A stretch of DNA of 64,000 nt from Streptomyces cupreus (GTDB taxonomy: Bacteria > Actinomycetota > Actinomycetes > Streptomycetales > Streptomycetaceae). Of this stretch, positions 7,339-15,421 are shown piece after piece. Location of the stretch: NCBI RefSeq assembly GCF_014257025.1, contig NZ_JACMSF010000030.1:1-64000 (forward strand). Direction: 5' to 3'. Position numbers and translations under genes: made by a program. The notes below the pieces were generated by a model, which saw nothing but the letters and a program-made list of their open reading frames with translations, made no database searches and was not told the origin of the DNA. How positions within the stretch are numbered: position 1 is the stretch's first letter; each line of letters starts with the position of its first letter.

Positions 7339-8745
7339 TCACTGCCAGCGCCCGATCTCGACGTTCTCCAGCACGCCGAGCGCGTCGGGCACCAGAACCG
7401 CGGCCGAGTAGTAGACGGTCACCAGGTACTTGATGATCGCCTGCTCATTGATACCCATGAACCGCACCGACAGGCTCGGCTCGATCTCGTCCGGGATACC
7501 GGCCTGCTGGAGCCCGATGACCCCCTGCTCGGCCTCGCCGGTACGCATGGCGATGATCGAGGTCGTACGGGCGTCGCTGACCGGGATCTTGTTGCACGGG
7601 AAGATCGGCACCCCGCGCCAGGTGGGGATGCGGTTGCCGGCCATCTCGATGGTCTCGGGCACCAGTCCGCGCTGGTTGAGCTCACGGCCGAACGCGGCGA
7701 TCGCGCGCGGGTGGGCGAGGAACAGCTTGGTGCCGCGGCGCCTGCTGAGCAGCTCGTCCATGTCGTCGGGTCCCGGCACGCCGTGGTGCGGCTGGATCCG
7801 CTGGTCGTACTCGCAGTTGTTGAGCAGCCCGAACTCGCGGTTGTTGATGAGTTCGTGCTCCTGACGCTCCTTGAGCGCCTCGACGGTCAGCCGGAGCTGC
7901 TGCTCGGTCTGGTTCATCGGCTGGTTGTAGAGGTCGGCCACGCGGGAGTGGATGCGCAGCACGGTCTGGGCGATGCTCAGTTCGTACTCACGGGGCTTGG
8001 CTTCGTAGTCGACGAAGGTGTGCGGGATGTCCGGCTCGCCGCTGTGGCCGGCCGCGAGGTCGATCTCCTTCTCGCCGTACTTGTTGGCGCGCTGGGCGGG
8101 GATCGAGCGCTGCGCCTGGAGATGGTCACGGAGCGAGTCGGCGCGCTCCGCGATCTGCTCGACGTCCTGGCGGGGCAGCACGAGGACGGTGCACGCGGTG
8201 ACCGTACGGACCGTGTGCTCCCAGATGGCGTCGGCGGCGAGCAGCGCCTGGTCACCGAGGTAGGCGCCGTCGGCCAGCACCCCGAGGGACTCGTCGTCGC
8301 CGTAGGGGCCGGTTCCGACCTTCTCCACGCGGCCGTGCGCCAGCAGATACACCTCGTCGGCGGGGCTGCCGAAGGAGGCGATCACCTCGCCCGCGGCGAG
8401 TTCGCGCTGCTCGCAGCGCTGGGCGAGTTCGGCGAGCACGTCCAGGTCCTCGTAACTGCGCAGCGCGGGCAGCTCGGTCAGCTCCGCGGGGATGACCTCG
8501 ACCCGGTCGCCGGTCTTCACAAAGGTGATACGGCCGTCCCCCACGGCGTAGGTCAGGCGGCGGTTCACTCGGTACGTGCCGCCCTGGACGTGCACCCACG
8601 GCAGCATGCGCAGCAGCCAGCGGGAGCTGATCTCCTGCATCTGGGGCGCGGACTTGGTCGTGGTGGCCAGGTTCCGCGCGGCGCCGGTGCCGAGGCTCTG
8701 CTGCGGCCTGGCCTCATCAGTGCGGATCTCTTCGCCTACCGACAT
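7339..8745 (-). CDS. Family 2B encapsulin shell protein with cNMP-binding-like insertion
   Basis: A 468-residue protein matching the family 2B encapsulin (HK97-fold nanocompartment) architecture. It has an N-terminal arm and partial shell domain (about 1-85, including SSRWLLRMLPWVHVQGGTYRVNRR) and an inserted CRP/FNR-type cyclic-nucleotide-binding domain (about 95-215, AAGEVIASFGSPADEVYLLAHGRVEKVG, then GDQALLAAD). The main HK97 core follows (about 240-468, starting IPHTFVDYEAKPREYELSIAQ and ending VLENVEIGRW). There is no helix-turn-helix, so it is not a transcription factor despite the CRP-like part. In this group the shell encloses terpenoid enzymes, and the downstream polyprenyl synthase is the expected cargo. 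GGAGGG lies 9 bp before the ATG. The binding cassette lacks the usual phosphate-contacting Arg, so the ligand may not be cAMP. Confidence 0.88.
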   Translation of the reverse strand: MSVGEEIRTDEARPQQSLGTGAARNLATTTKSAPQMQEISSRWLLRMLPWVHVQGGTYRVNRRLTYAVGDGRITFVKTGDRVEVIPAELTELPALRSYEDLDVLAELAQRCEQRELAAGEVIASFGSPADEVYLLAHGRVEKVGTGPYGDDESLGVLADGAYLGDQALLAADAIWEHTVRTVTACTVLVLPRQDVEQIAERADSLRDHLQAQRSIPAQRANKYGEKEIDLAAGHSGEPDIPHTFVDYEAKPREYELSIAQTVLRIHSRVADLYNQPMNQTEQQLRLTVEALKERQEHELINNREFGLLNNCEYDQRIQPHHGVPGPDDMDELLSRRRGTKLFLAHPRAIAAFGRELNQRGLVPETIEMAGNRIPTWRGVPIFPCNKIPVSDARTTSIIAMRTGEAEQGVIGLQQAGIPDEIEPSLSVRFMGINEQAIIKYLVTVYYSAAVLVPDALGVLENVEIGRWQ

Positions 8746-8761
8746 AAGGAATTGCCCTCCC

Positions 8762-8808
8762 GGTCGTGCGCCGACGCCGTTCTGCGCCGGGCATCGAATC
8801 GCACGACC
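8762..8808 (-). promoter_or_regulatory. Long inverted repeat in encapsulin leader
   Basis: A perfect 9-bp inverted repeat, GGTCGTGCG (8762-8770) and CGCACGACC (8800-8808), is separated by 29 bp. It lies immediately upstream of the shell gene ribosome binding site, so it is either a dimeric operator or an mRNA leader stem next to the Shine-Dalgarno sequence. No regulator gene is adjacent. Confidence 0.45.
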
Positions 8809-8920
8809 AAGCCTTCCTCACGGAGCGTGGCGGTGCCATTACACGAAAGAGCGGGAATGGATCACGGGCGGCTGGGCACATGGGCAGTTCCTGTCCGGCG
8901 GAACAGGCGACAATGATCCC

Positions 8921-9814
8921 GTGACCAGCCTCGACGCCCTCCACCCCCGGCTTCCCTCGCCGCTCCAGGAGCTCGTCGACGACCGTTTCGCCCGCTCCGG
9001 CGTCCGCCTGCTCCTCAAACGCGACGACCTGATCCACCCGGACCTCATCGGCAACAAGTGGCGAAAACTCGCCCCGAACCTCACCGCCGCGGCCGGCCGC
9101 ACCGTCCTGACCTTCGGCGGCGCCTACTCCAACCACCTCCGTGCCACGGCCGCGGCGGGCCGTCTCCTGGGCCTCCCCACGATCGGCGTGGTCCGGGGCC
9201 AGGAACTGGCCGGCCGTCCCCTGAACCCCTCCCTGGCCCGCTGCGCGGCAGACGGCATGCGCCTCCACTTCGTCGACAGATCGACGTACCGCCGCAAAAC
9301 AGAACCGGACACGCAGGCGGCGATCCTCCGCGCGACGGACGCCGAGGACGCGTACGTCGTCCCGGAGGGCGGCAGCAACGACCGAGCGGTACACGGCTGC
9401 CAAGGCCTCGGCGCGGAACTCCGCGGCCACGCCGACCTCGTCGCCCTCGCCTGCGGCACCGGCGGCACCCTGGCAGGCCTGGCCGCGGGCCTCGCCTCCG
9501 GCCAGCGAGTCCTCGGCATCCCGGTCCTGAAGGGCGGCTTCCTCACCGACGACATAAGCGCCCTGCAACACCGCGCCTTCGGCGGCCCTCAAGGCACCTG
9601 GACCCTCGACGACCGCTTCCACTTCGGCGGCTACGCCCGCACCACCCCCGAACTGGAATCCTTCGCCGCGGACTTCGAGCAGCGCCACGGCGTGCCCGTT
9701 GAACGTCTCTATGTCGCCAAGTTGCTCTATGGACTGGTCACCCTCGCAGCGGAAGGCGCCTTCCCGCGCGGGACGACGATCGCGGCCGTCATCACCGGCC
9801 GCCCCTTCCCGTAG
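8921..9814 (+). CDS. PLP-dependent ACC deaminase / D-cysteine desulfhydrase family protein
   Basis: A 297-residue fold-type II PLP enzyme. The segment LLLKRDDLIHPDLIGNKWRKL carries the KRDD...GNKxRKL signature, with the PLP lysine in NKWRKL. TFGGAYSNHLRATAAAG contains the SNH motif, and ACGTGGTLAGLAAGL is the phosphate-binding glycine loop. Family members act on 1-aminocyclopropane-1-carboxylate or D-cysteine; sequence alone does not tell which. The GTG at 8921 is preferred because the conserved start HPRLPSPLQEL follows within eight residues. It diverges from the encapsulin operon across about 175 bp and converges tightly (7 bp) on the antiporter gene. Confidence 0.85.
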   Translation: MTSLDALHPRLPSPLQELVDDRFARSGVRLLLKRDDLIHPDLIGNKWRKLAPNLTAAAGRTVLTFGGAYSNHLRATAAAGRLLGLPTIGVVRGQELAGRPLNPSLARCAADGMRLHFVDRSTYRRKTEPDTQAAILRATDAEDAYVVPEGGSNDRAVHGCQGLGAELRGHADLVALACGTGGTLAGLAAGLASGQRVLGIPVLKGGFLTDDISALQHRAFGGPQGTWTLDDRFHFGGYARTTPELESFAADFEQRHGVPVERLYVAKLLYGLVTLAAEGAFPRGTTIAAVITGRPFP

Positions 9815-9821
9815 GCCCCGC

Positions 9822-11417
9822 TCACGCCGCCTCCCGGAACGCCGCCGCCTCCTCCAGGTCCAGCCTGCGCAGCAGGGTCCGCAGCATTTCGTCGTCGATG
9901 TAGCGGCCGTCCCGCAGCTTCACGAACACCGCCCGCTCGGCGCTGATCATTTCGCGGGACAGGCGTCGGTAGGTGTCGTCGACCGTTTCCCCGGTGACCG
10001 GGTTGACCTGGCCGAGGCGTTCCCAGACGGCGTTGCGGCGGCGCTCCAGGACGGTGCGGAGGCGGTCGGCGAGCGGGGGCGGAAGGGCGTTGCGCTCGTC
10101 GGAGAGAAGCTCGTCGAGGCGTCTCTCGGCGGACCGGGAGGCCTGGGCCTGGGCGTTGGCCTCCGCGAGGGTCTCGGCCTGGACGTCGCGGCCCGGCAGC
10201 TTCAGGACGCGGATCAGCGGTGGCAGCGTGACGCCCTGGACGACCAGGGTGCCGATGACCGTGGTGAAGGTCAGGAACAGGATCAGATTGCGCTCGGGGA
10301 AGTCCTCGCCGCCGTGCACGGTGAGCGGGATGGAGAAGGCGATGGCGAGCGAGACCACGCCCCGCATCCCGGCCCAGGCGATGACGAAGGGCCCCTTCCA
10401 GGTCGGGTTCTCCTCCCGTTCCCGGATCCGGGCCGACATGATGCGCGGCAGGAAGGTCGCCGGATACACCCACACGAACCGGGAGACGACGACCACGAGG
10501 AAGATGACGACCGCGTACCCGGCGGCGCGTCCTCCCTCGTACTCCCCGAGGCCCTTGAGGACCACCGGCAGCTGGAGTCCGATCAGCGCGAAGACGGCCG
10601 ACTCCAGGACGAAGGCGACCATCTTCCACACGGCCTCCTCCTGGAGGCGGGTGGCGAAATCGACCTCCCACGCGCGGTGTCCCAGCCACAGCGCGACGAC
10701 CACCACCGCGAGCACCCCGGAGGCGTGCACCTGCTCGGCGACGGCGTAGGCGACGAACGGGATCAGCAGCGACAGCGTGTTCTGGAGCAGCGCCTCCTTC
10801 ACGTGCGTGCGCAGCCAGTGGATCGGCACCATCAGCACCAGGCCGATGCCGATGCCGCCGAACGCCGCGAGCAGGAACTCACCGATGCCGCCGGCCCAGG
10901 TGGCGCCCTCGCCGACCGCCGCCGCGAGCGCCACCCGGTAGGCGGTGATCGCGGTGGCGTCGTTCACCAGGGACTCGCCCTGGAGGATCGTGGTGATCCT
11001 CGACGGCAGCCCCACCCGGCGCGCGACGGCCGTGGCCGCGACCGCGTCCGGCGGCGCCACCACCGCGCCCAGCACCAGGGCCGCCGTGAGCGGCAGATCG
11101 GGCACGACCAGATATGCGGCCCAGCCCACGGCGAAGGTCGCGAAGAGCACGTACCCGACCGACAGCAGCGCGACGGGCCGCAGTTGCGCCCGCAGGTCCA
11201 GATAGGAGCTGTCGGTGGCGGCCGTGTGCAGCAACGGCGGCAGGATCAGCGGCAGCACGATGTGCGGGTCGAGGGTGTAGTCGGGCACCCCGGGCACATA
11301 CGACACCATGAGGCCCACCGCGACCAGCAGCAGCGGCGCCGGGACGGGGGTGCGCCGGGCCGCCGCGGCGACCGCGGCGCTGCCCGCCACCAGCAACAGC
11401 AGCGGCATCACGTCCAT
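9822..11417 (-). CDS. Na+/H+ antiporter (CPA1 family)
   Basis: A 531-residue membrane protein with about 12 hydrophobic segments in residues 1-410. It has the CPA1 core signature ALVLGAVVAPPDAVAATAVAR and GESLVNDATAI (the Asn-Asp ion-binding pair), plus WAGMRGVVSLAIAFSIPL. The C-terminal ~120 residues are soluble, rich in charged helices and end in a Leu/Glu-rich tail, probably regulatory. It exports Na+ (or K+) in exchange for protons at the cytoplasmic membrane. The ATG at 11417 begins directly with the first transmembrane helix. The UBP zinc-finger gene is divergent, 85 bp away. Confidence 0.9.
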   Translation of the reverse strand: MDVMPLLLLVAGSAAVAAAARRTPVPAPLLLVAVGLMVSYVPGVPDYTLDPHIVLPLILPPLLHTAATDSSYLDLRAQLRPVALLSVGYVLFATFAVGWAAYLVVPDLPLTAALVLGAVVAPPDAVAATAVARRVGLPSRITTILQGESLVNDATAITAYRVALAAAVGEGATWAGGIGEFLLAAFGGIGIGLVLMVPIHWLRTHVKEALLQNTLSLLIPFVAYAVAEQVHASGVLAVVVVALWLGHRAWEVDFATRLQEEAVWKMVAFVLESAVFALIGLQLPVVLKGLGEYEGGRAAGYAVVIFLVVVVSRFVWVYPATFLPRIMSARIREREENPTWKGPFVIAWAGMRGVVSLAIAFSIPLTVHGGEDFPERNLILFLTFTTVIGTLVVQGVTLPPLIRVLKLPGRDVQAETLAEANAQAQASRSAERRLDELLSDERNALPPPLADRLRTVLERRRNAVWERLGQVNPVTGETVDDTYRRLSREMISAERAVFVKLRDGRYIDDEMLRTLLRRLDLEEAAAFREAA

Positions 11418-11502
11418 GGACCTCGCCCGCCCTCAGTCATCGCCTTCGCCCGCCCTCGATTTTCCGCGCGGCCTTCCGCGCGCCCGTCGTAACCTGGCAA
11501 TC

Positions 11503-11763
11503 ATGAAACAGTGCACGCATGCCGACGTGCTGCCGCACCCGGAACCCGGCCCGCTGAGCGAGACGTGTCCGGAGTGCTTGGCGGACGGCACCCACCCGGT
11601 ACAGCTGCGCCTGTGCCTGACCTGCGGTCACGTCGGCTGCTGCGACTCCTCGCCGGGACGGCACGCGACAGGGCACCACAAGGACTCAGGACATCCGATC
11701 ATGCGGACGTTCGAGCCCGGTGAGGACTGGCGATGGTGCTTCGTGGACCACGTCCTGGTGTGA
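11503..11763 (+). CDS. UBP-type zinc finger protein
   Basis: An 86-residue protein that is essentially one ZnF-UBP domain. The ligand series is C4, H6, then CPEC, LCLTCGHVGCCDSS, HATGHHKDSGHPI, and a terminal WRWCFVDHVLV. In eukaryotes this domain binds the free ubiquitin C-terminus. In actinobacteria stand-alone copies often sit beside Na+/H+ antiporters or oxidoreductases and their role is unknown. Here the neighbour is the divergent antiporter gene, 85 bp away, which repeats that association. The start is the ATG at 11503. Confidence 0.85.
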   Translation: MKQCTHADVLPHPEPGPLSETCPECLADGTHPVQLRLCLTCGHVGCCDSSPGRHATGHHKDSGHPIMRTFEPGEDWRWCFVDHVLV

Positions 11764-12023
11764 CGGGTACGACTCCGGATCCGGACGGTTCGACCGTCTG
11801 GCGCCTGGGTACGTCAACCCGGCGCGCGCTCTTCCCATTTGGGCCCGCCGAACCCCTAGCCACGGAGCGTATCCAAAGGTTTACTATGAGTGACAGCAGT
11901 GGGGTTGGGGTCCCGGGGACAGAAAAGTTCGGAGCGCGATAGCGTCACCGCTGAACCACTCATCGCGTTAACCCGGGGGGCGACCCTCGGCCCCGAAAAG
12001 CTTGTACCACCTTGGAGGTGAGG
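11764..12023 (+). promoter_or_regulatory. Upstream region of the anti-sigma/sigH operon
   Basis: A 260-bp non-coding stretch ahead of the anti-sigma gene. A stress-sigma-like promoter candidate is GTTTAC at 11879-11884 with GGGGTT at 11901-11906 (16-bp spacer), a partial match to the Streptomyces SigB/SigH type consensus. The segment ends with a strong GGAGGTGA at 12013-12020. From memory, the S. coelicolor sigH operon has several promoters, including developmentally regulated ones; they cannot be mapped here from sequence. Confidence 0.4.
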
Positions 12024-12437
12024 GTGTCCCAGATCGCAGGCGAGCCCGCGACCCAGGACTTCGTGGAAGTCCGGCTGCCGGCTGCGGGTGCCTACCTGTC
12101 GGTGCTGCGTACGGCGACTGCCGGTCTCGCGGCCCGTTTGGACTTCACCCTCGACGAGATCGAGGACCTGCGCATCGCGGTGGACGAGGCCTGCGCGATC
12201 CTGCTTCAGCAGGCCGTGCCCGGCTCGGTGCTCAGCTGTGTCTTCCGGCTCGTCGACGACTCGCTGGAGGTCACCGTCTCGGCGCCGACCACAGACGGTC
12301 ACGCACCGTCACGGGACACCTTCGCCTGGACCGTGCTGTCCGCCCTCGCGGGCAAGGTCTCCTCCGCCGTGGACGACGACAAGACCGTTTCGATCAGCCT
12401 CTACAAACAGCGCGGCGCGGGACCCGGGCCGGCGTGA
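12024..12437 (+). CDS. rshA: RsbW-like anti-sigma factor (partner of SigH)
   Basis: A 137-residue HATPase/GHKL-type serine kinase anti-sigma factor of the RsbW/SpoIIAB class. Residues about 45-65 carry DEIEDLRIAVDEACAILL (the N-box helix). The C-terminal half lacks strong G1/G2 boxes, as in other Streptomyces homologues (DTFAWTVLSALAGKVSSAV). It should bind and silence the sigma factor encoded directly downstream and be released by partner switching with an anti-anti-sigma factor. A GTG start at 12024 follows GGAGGTGA by 3 bp. Its stop overlaps a GTG (GTGA, 12434-12437) that can start the sigma gene, so translation is probably coupled. The S. coelicolor equivalent is also called ushX or prsH; the symbol is from memory. 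Confidence 0.85.
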   Translation: MSQIAGEPATQDFVEVRLPAAGAYLSVLRTATAGLAARLDFTLDEIEDLRIAVDEACAILLQQAVPGSVLSCVFRLVDDSLEVTVSAPTTDGHAPSRDTFAWTVLSALAGKVSSAVDDDKTVSISLYKQRGAGPGPA

Positions 12438-13540
12438 GGAACGGGGACGGGCCGGTGCGGGACGAAGAGCGCGGCACACGGGAGCTGCCGGCCGAGAACG
12501 CCGACAACGCAGTCGCTCCGGGCGGTTCCCGACACTTGGCGGACGGCGTTGACGGCATTCCCGAGCAGGCCAGACCGCATCCGGAGGACGACACGGCCTC
12601 CGCGCGGACGGGCCTCCCGGACAACGCCGTGCAGGGCTCGCCTCAAGAGAGGCGGATCGGGGGCACCCCCGGCCGGGCTGAGACGAGAGCTCGACAGAGG
12701 GCGACGGGCGGGACGATGAGCGAGCACCAGCGAGACGACGATCAGGGCGTGCCGGCCACGCAGCACGAGGTACAGGAACGCGAACCGCAGGACCGCAGCG
12801 GAGCGCGCGCCATGTTCGTCGAGCTGCGCAAGCTGAAGGACGGCAGCCCGGAGTACGCGGAGCTGCGCAACCAGCTCGTCCGGATGCATCTGCCGCTCGT
12901 CGAGCACCTCGCCCGCCGCTTCCGCAACCGCGGCGAGCCGCTGGACGACCTCACCCAGGTCGCCACCATCGGCCTGATCAAGTCGGTCGACCGCTTCGAC
13001 CCGGACCGCGGCGTCGAGTTCTCGACGTACGCCACCCCGACGGTCGTCGGCGAGATCAAGCGGCACTTCCGCGACAAGGGCTGGGCGGTGCGCGTCCCGC
13101 GCCGGCTCCAGGAGCTGCGTCTGGCGCTGACCACGGCCACCGCGGAGCTCTCCCAGCAGCACGGCCGCTCCCCCACGGTGCATGAGCTCGCCGAGAAGCT
13201 GGCCATCTCCGAGGAGGAGGTGCTGGAGGGCCTGGAGTCCGCGAACGCGTACTCCACGCTGTCCCTGGACGTTCCCGACACCGACGACGAGTCGCCGGCC
13301 GTGGCGGACACCCTGGGCGCGGAGGACGAGGCGCTGGAGGGCGTCGAGTACCGCGAGTCCCTCAAGCCGCTGCTGGAGGATCTGCCGCCGCGCGAGAAGC
13401 GCATCCTGCTGCTGCGGTTCTTCGGCAACATGACCCAGTCGCAGATCGCGCAGGAGGTCGGCATCTCGCAGATGCATGTGTCGCGCCTGCTGGCGCGCAC
13501 GCTGGCGCAGCTGCGGGAGAAGCTGCTGGTCGAGGAGTGA
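12434..13540 (+). CDS. sigH: Stress-response sigma factor SigH (SigB/SigF type)
   Basis: A sigma-70 family protein of the SigB/F/G group. The long reading (GTG 12434, overlapping the anti-sigma stop) gives 368 residues. An internal ATG at 12716 gives a 274-residue form beginning SEHQRDDDQGVPATQ. The conserved core starts soon after. Sigma2 is LVEHLARRFRNRGEPLDDLTQVATIGLIKSVDRF-type sequence. Sigma3 contains VRVPRRLQELRLAL. Sigma4 is REKRILLLRFFGNMTQSQIAQEVGISQMHVSRLLAR. The extra N-terminal ~94 residues are polar and low complexity. In S. coelicolor, SigH is reported as several size forms from alternative starts and processing, so both starts are given. It responds to osmotic stress and development there. 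Confidence 0.88.
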   Translation: MRNGDGPVRDEERGTRELPAENADNAVAPGGSRHLADGVDGIPEQARPHPEDDTASARTGLPDNAVQGSPQERRIGGTPGRAETRARQRATGGTMSEHQRDDDQGVPATQHEVQEREPQDRSGARAMFVELRKLKDGSPEYAELRNQLVRMHLPLVEHLARRFRNRGEPLDDLTQVATIGLIKSVDRFDPDRGVEFSTYATPTVVGEIKRHFRDKGWAVRVPRRLQELRLALTTATAELSQQHGRSPTVHELAEKLAISEEEVLEGLESANAYSTLSLDVPDTDDESPAVADTLGAEDEALEGVEYRESLKPLLEDLPPREKRILLLRFFGNMTQSQIAQEVGISQMHVSRLLARTLAQLREKLLVEE

Positions 13541-13551
13541 CTCCCGCGGGA

Positions 13552-13986
13552 CTACTGCTGTGCGTTGCCGGGTCCTCGGATCCCGAGGGCCCGGGTCGTC
13601 TCGGCGTTCACCAGCAGGACCAACGCGGTGACGGCCACCACCGCGAGGGCGATCCCGGCCGGGATGGCCATGCTGTCGGCCTGGAGCAGGTTGTAGGCCA
13701 CGGGCAGCGCCATGATCTGGGTGATCACGGCCGGGCCGCGCGACCAGCTGCGCCGGGCGAACAGTCCGCGGGCGGCCAGCAGCGGCAGCAGCGCGAGCAC
13801 CACCAGCGTCACCCCGCCGGTCACGGCCTGCTGACGGTCGTCCGGGGCACCCGTGAGGCCCAGGACGAGGATCCAGACCCCGCCGACCACCAGGGCGAGC
13901 CCTTCAAGCGCCGCGAGGGCGGCCGCGTAGATCAGCCGCCGCGGGCGGGGTTCGGATTCCGGGGCGGGGTTCTGCTCAGCGCTCAC
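13552..13986 (-). CDS. Small integral membrane protein
   Basis: A 144-residue protein with a polar N-terminus (SAEQNPAPESEPRPRR) followed by four hydrophobic segments. These are at about residues 18-40 (LIYAAALAALEGLALVVGG), 50-72, 86-108 and 113-133 (IALAVVAVTALVLLVNAE). The family is conserved in Streptomyces beside sigH and has no assigned function. A GTG start at 13986 is used because the sequence upstream is compositionally unlike coding DNA. It converges on sigH, 11 bp away, and diverges from the lipid kinase gene. Confidence 0.75.
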   Translation of the reverse strand: MSAEQNPAPESEPRPRRLIYAAALAALEGLALVVGGVWILVLGLTGAPDDRQQAVTGGVTLVVLALLPLLAARGLFARRSWSRGPAVITQIMALPVAYNLLQADSMAIPAGIALAVVAVTALVLLVNAETTRALGIRGPGNAQQ

Positions 13987-14132
13987 CCCTGAAGGGTAGC
14001 CGTCGCGGTGTGCGCCCCCTCGGGCGCCCGGGGCACGCGGCACGCGCCCGTGGCGAGGTTCACGCACCGATTCTCTTACTGGATCACTATTCGGTGTAGG
14101 CCCAGTACCCCCCAGTAGGTACGCTGCAATCC

Positions 14133-15101
14133 ATGCGTGCACTTCTCGTGGTCAATCCGGCGGCAACCACCACAAGCGCACGTACGCGCGACGTCCTGAT
14201 CCATGCACTGGCCAGCGAGATGAAGCTGGAAGCGGTCACCACCGAGTACCGCGGCCATGCGCGCGACCTGGGCAGGCAGGCGTCGGAGAGCGAGGACGTC
14301 GACCTGGTGGTGGCCCTCGGCGGCGACGGCACGGTCAACGAGGTCGTCAACGGCCTGCTGCACGCGGGCCCGGATCCGGAGCGCCTGCCGCGTCTCGCCG
14401 TGGTCCCGGGTGGCTCCACCAATGTCTTCGCCCGTGCGCTGGGCCTGCCCAACGACGCCGTGGAGGCGACCGGCGCGCTGCTGGACGCGCTGAGCGAGGG
14501 CAGCGAGCGGACGGTCGGCATGGGCATCGCCGCGGGGACCCCGGGCACCGAGGACGAAGGGGTGCCGACGCGCTGGTTCACCTTCTGCGCGGGGCTGGGT
14601 TTCGACGCGGGTGTGGTCGGCCGGGTCGAGCAGCAGCGTGAGCGGGGCAGGAAGTCCACGCACGCCCTCTATATGCGCCAGGCCCTGCGCCAGTTCCTCC
14701 AGGAGCCCAACCGGCGGCACGGCACGATCACACTGGAGCGGCCCGGCGCCGACCCGGTGACCGATTTGGTGCTGTCCATAGTCTGCAACACCGCCCCGTG
14801 GACGTATCTGGGCAATCGCCCGGTGTACGCGTCACCTAAGGCGTCGTTCGATACGGGTCTTGACGTACTCGGTCTCAGCCGGATGTCCACGGTCTCGGTT
14901 GCCCGGTATGCGACCCAGTTGCTCACTTCGTCCCCCGAGCGGGGACCCCATGGCAAGCATGCCGCCTCGCTGCACGACCTGGACCAGTTCACCTTGCATT
15001 CGAAGGTCCCGTTGCCCCTTCAGATGGACGGCGACCACCTGGGGCTGCGTACGAGCGTGACGTTCACAGGCGTACGCCGTGCACTGCGTGTGATTGTGTG
15101 A
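14133..15101 (+). CDS. Diacylglycerol/lipid kinase family protein (DagK/YegS type)
   Basis: A 322-residue lipid kinase. The catalytic-domain signature ALGGDGTVNEVVNGLL lies at about residues 61-76 (GGDGT nucleotide loop). VVPGGSTNVFARALGLP follows, with the conserved G-S/T-x-N-x-x-A-R element, and then FCAGLGFDAGVV. The C-terminal beta-sandwich domain ends with PLQMDGDHLG. These enzymes phosphorylate diacylglycerol, sphingoid bases or related lipids at the membrane face; the substrate is not deducible. The start is the ATG at 14133. It lies between the sigH and wblE loci, as in S. coelicolor. Confidence 0.85.
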   Translation: MRALLVVNPAATTTSARTRDVLIHALASEMKLEAVTTEYRGHARDLGRQASESEDVDLVVALGGDGTVNEVVNGLLHAGPDPERLPRLAVVPGGSTNVFARALGLPNDAVEATGALLDALSEGSERTVGMGIAAGTPGTEDEGVPTRWFTFCAGLGFDAGVVGRVEQQRERGRKSTHALYMRQALRQFLQEPNRRHGTITLERPGADPVTDLVLSIVCNTAPWTYLGNRPVYASPKASFDTGLDVLGLSRMSTVSVARYATQLLTSSPERGPHGKHAASLHDLDQFTLHSKVPLPLQMDGDHLGLRTSVTFTGVRRALRVIV

Positions 15102-15421
15102 GCAGAAGGGGCTAAAGTCCTTTCACTCGAACGTTTAGGCCAGGATCCACCCCATGGAAGTACGGCTGTGACCTAGTCGACACCGAGGAATCAAAAAAAA
15201 CTTTCCAGAAGGGGTTGTATCCGCCGCTGAGGTTTGCGAGTCTCTACGTGGCGATCGGGACGGCCCGCAAGACCGGCCTCCACAGATCACCGGAACCCCT
15301 CTCCACATCACAGGACCACGCCAGGGAAACCTGACGGTCGGCCCTTCACTTGTTGAGGGATTCGTGAAAGCGTTCACATTCACAAGCAACGTGCATGTAA
15401 TACCAAGGAGAGGTAGCAGCC
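15102..15421 (+). promoter_or_regulatory. Long leader/promoter region of wblE
   Basis: A 320-bp stretch without a gene. It contains an A8 run at 15193-15200, rare in this GC-rich DNA. It also holds a perfect inverted repeat GTGAA-AGCG-TTCAC at 15364-15377, just upstream of the wblE ribosome binding site AAGGAGAGG (15405-15413). The length and A/T-rich patches suggest multiple promoters or a regulated leader. No riboswitch that I know is recognisable. Confidence 0.45.

Noticed and set aside
7339..8745. Reading the CRP-like protein as a transcription factor
   Set aside because: There is no C-terminal helix-turn-helix. The nucleotide-binding part is internal and the flanks match an encapsulin shell.
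15187..15216. GGAAT ... GTT upstream of wblE as a SigR promoter
   Set aside because: The spacer is 22 bp, while SigR promoters use 18-19 bp, so the match is probably chance.
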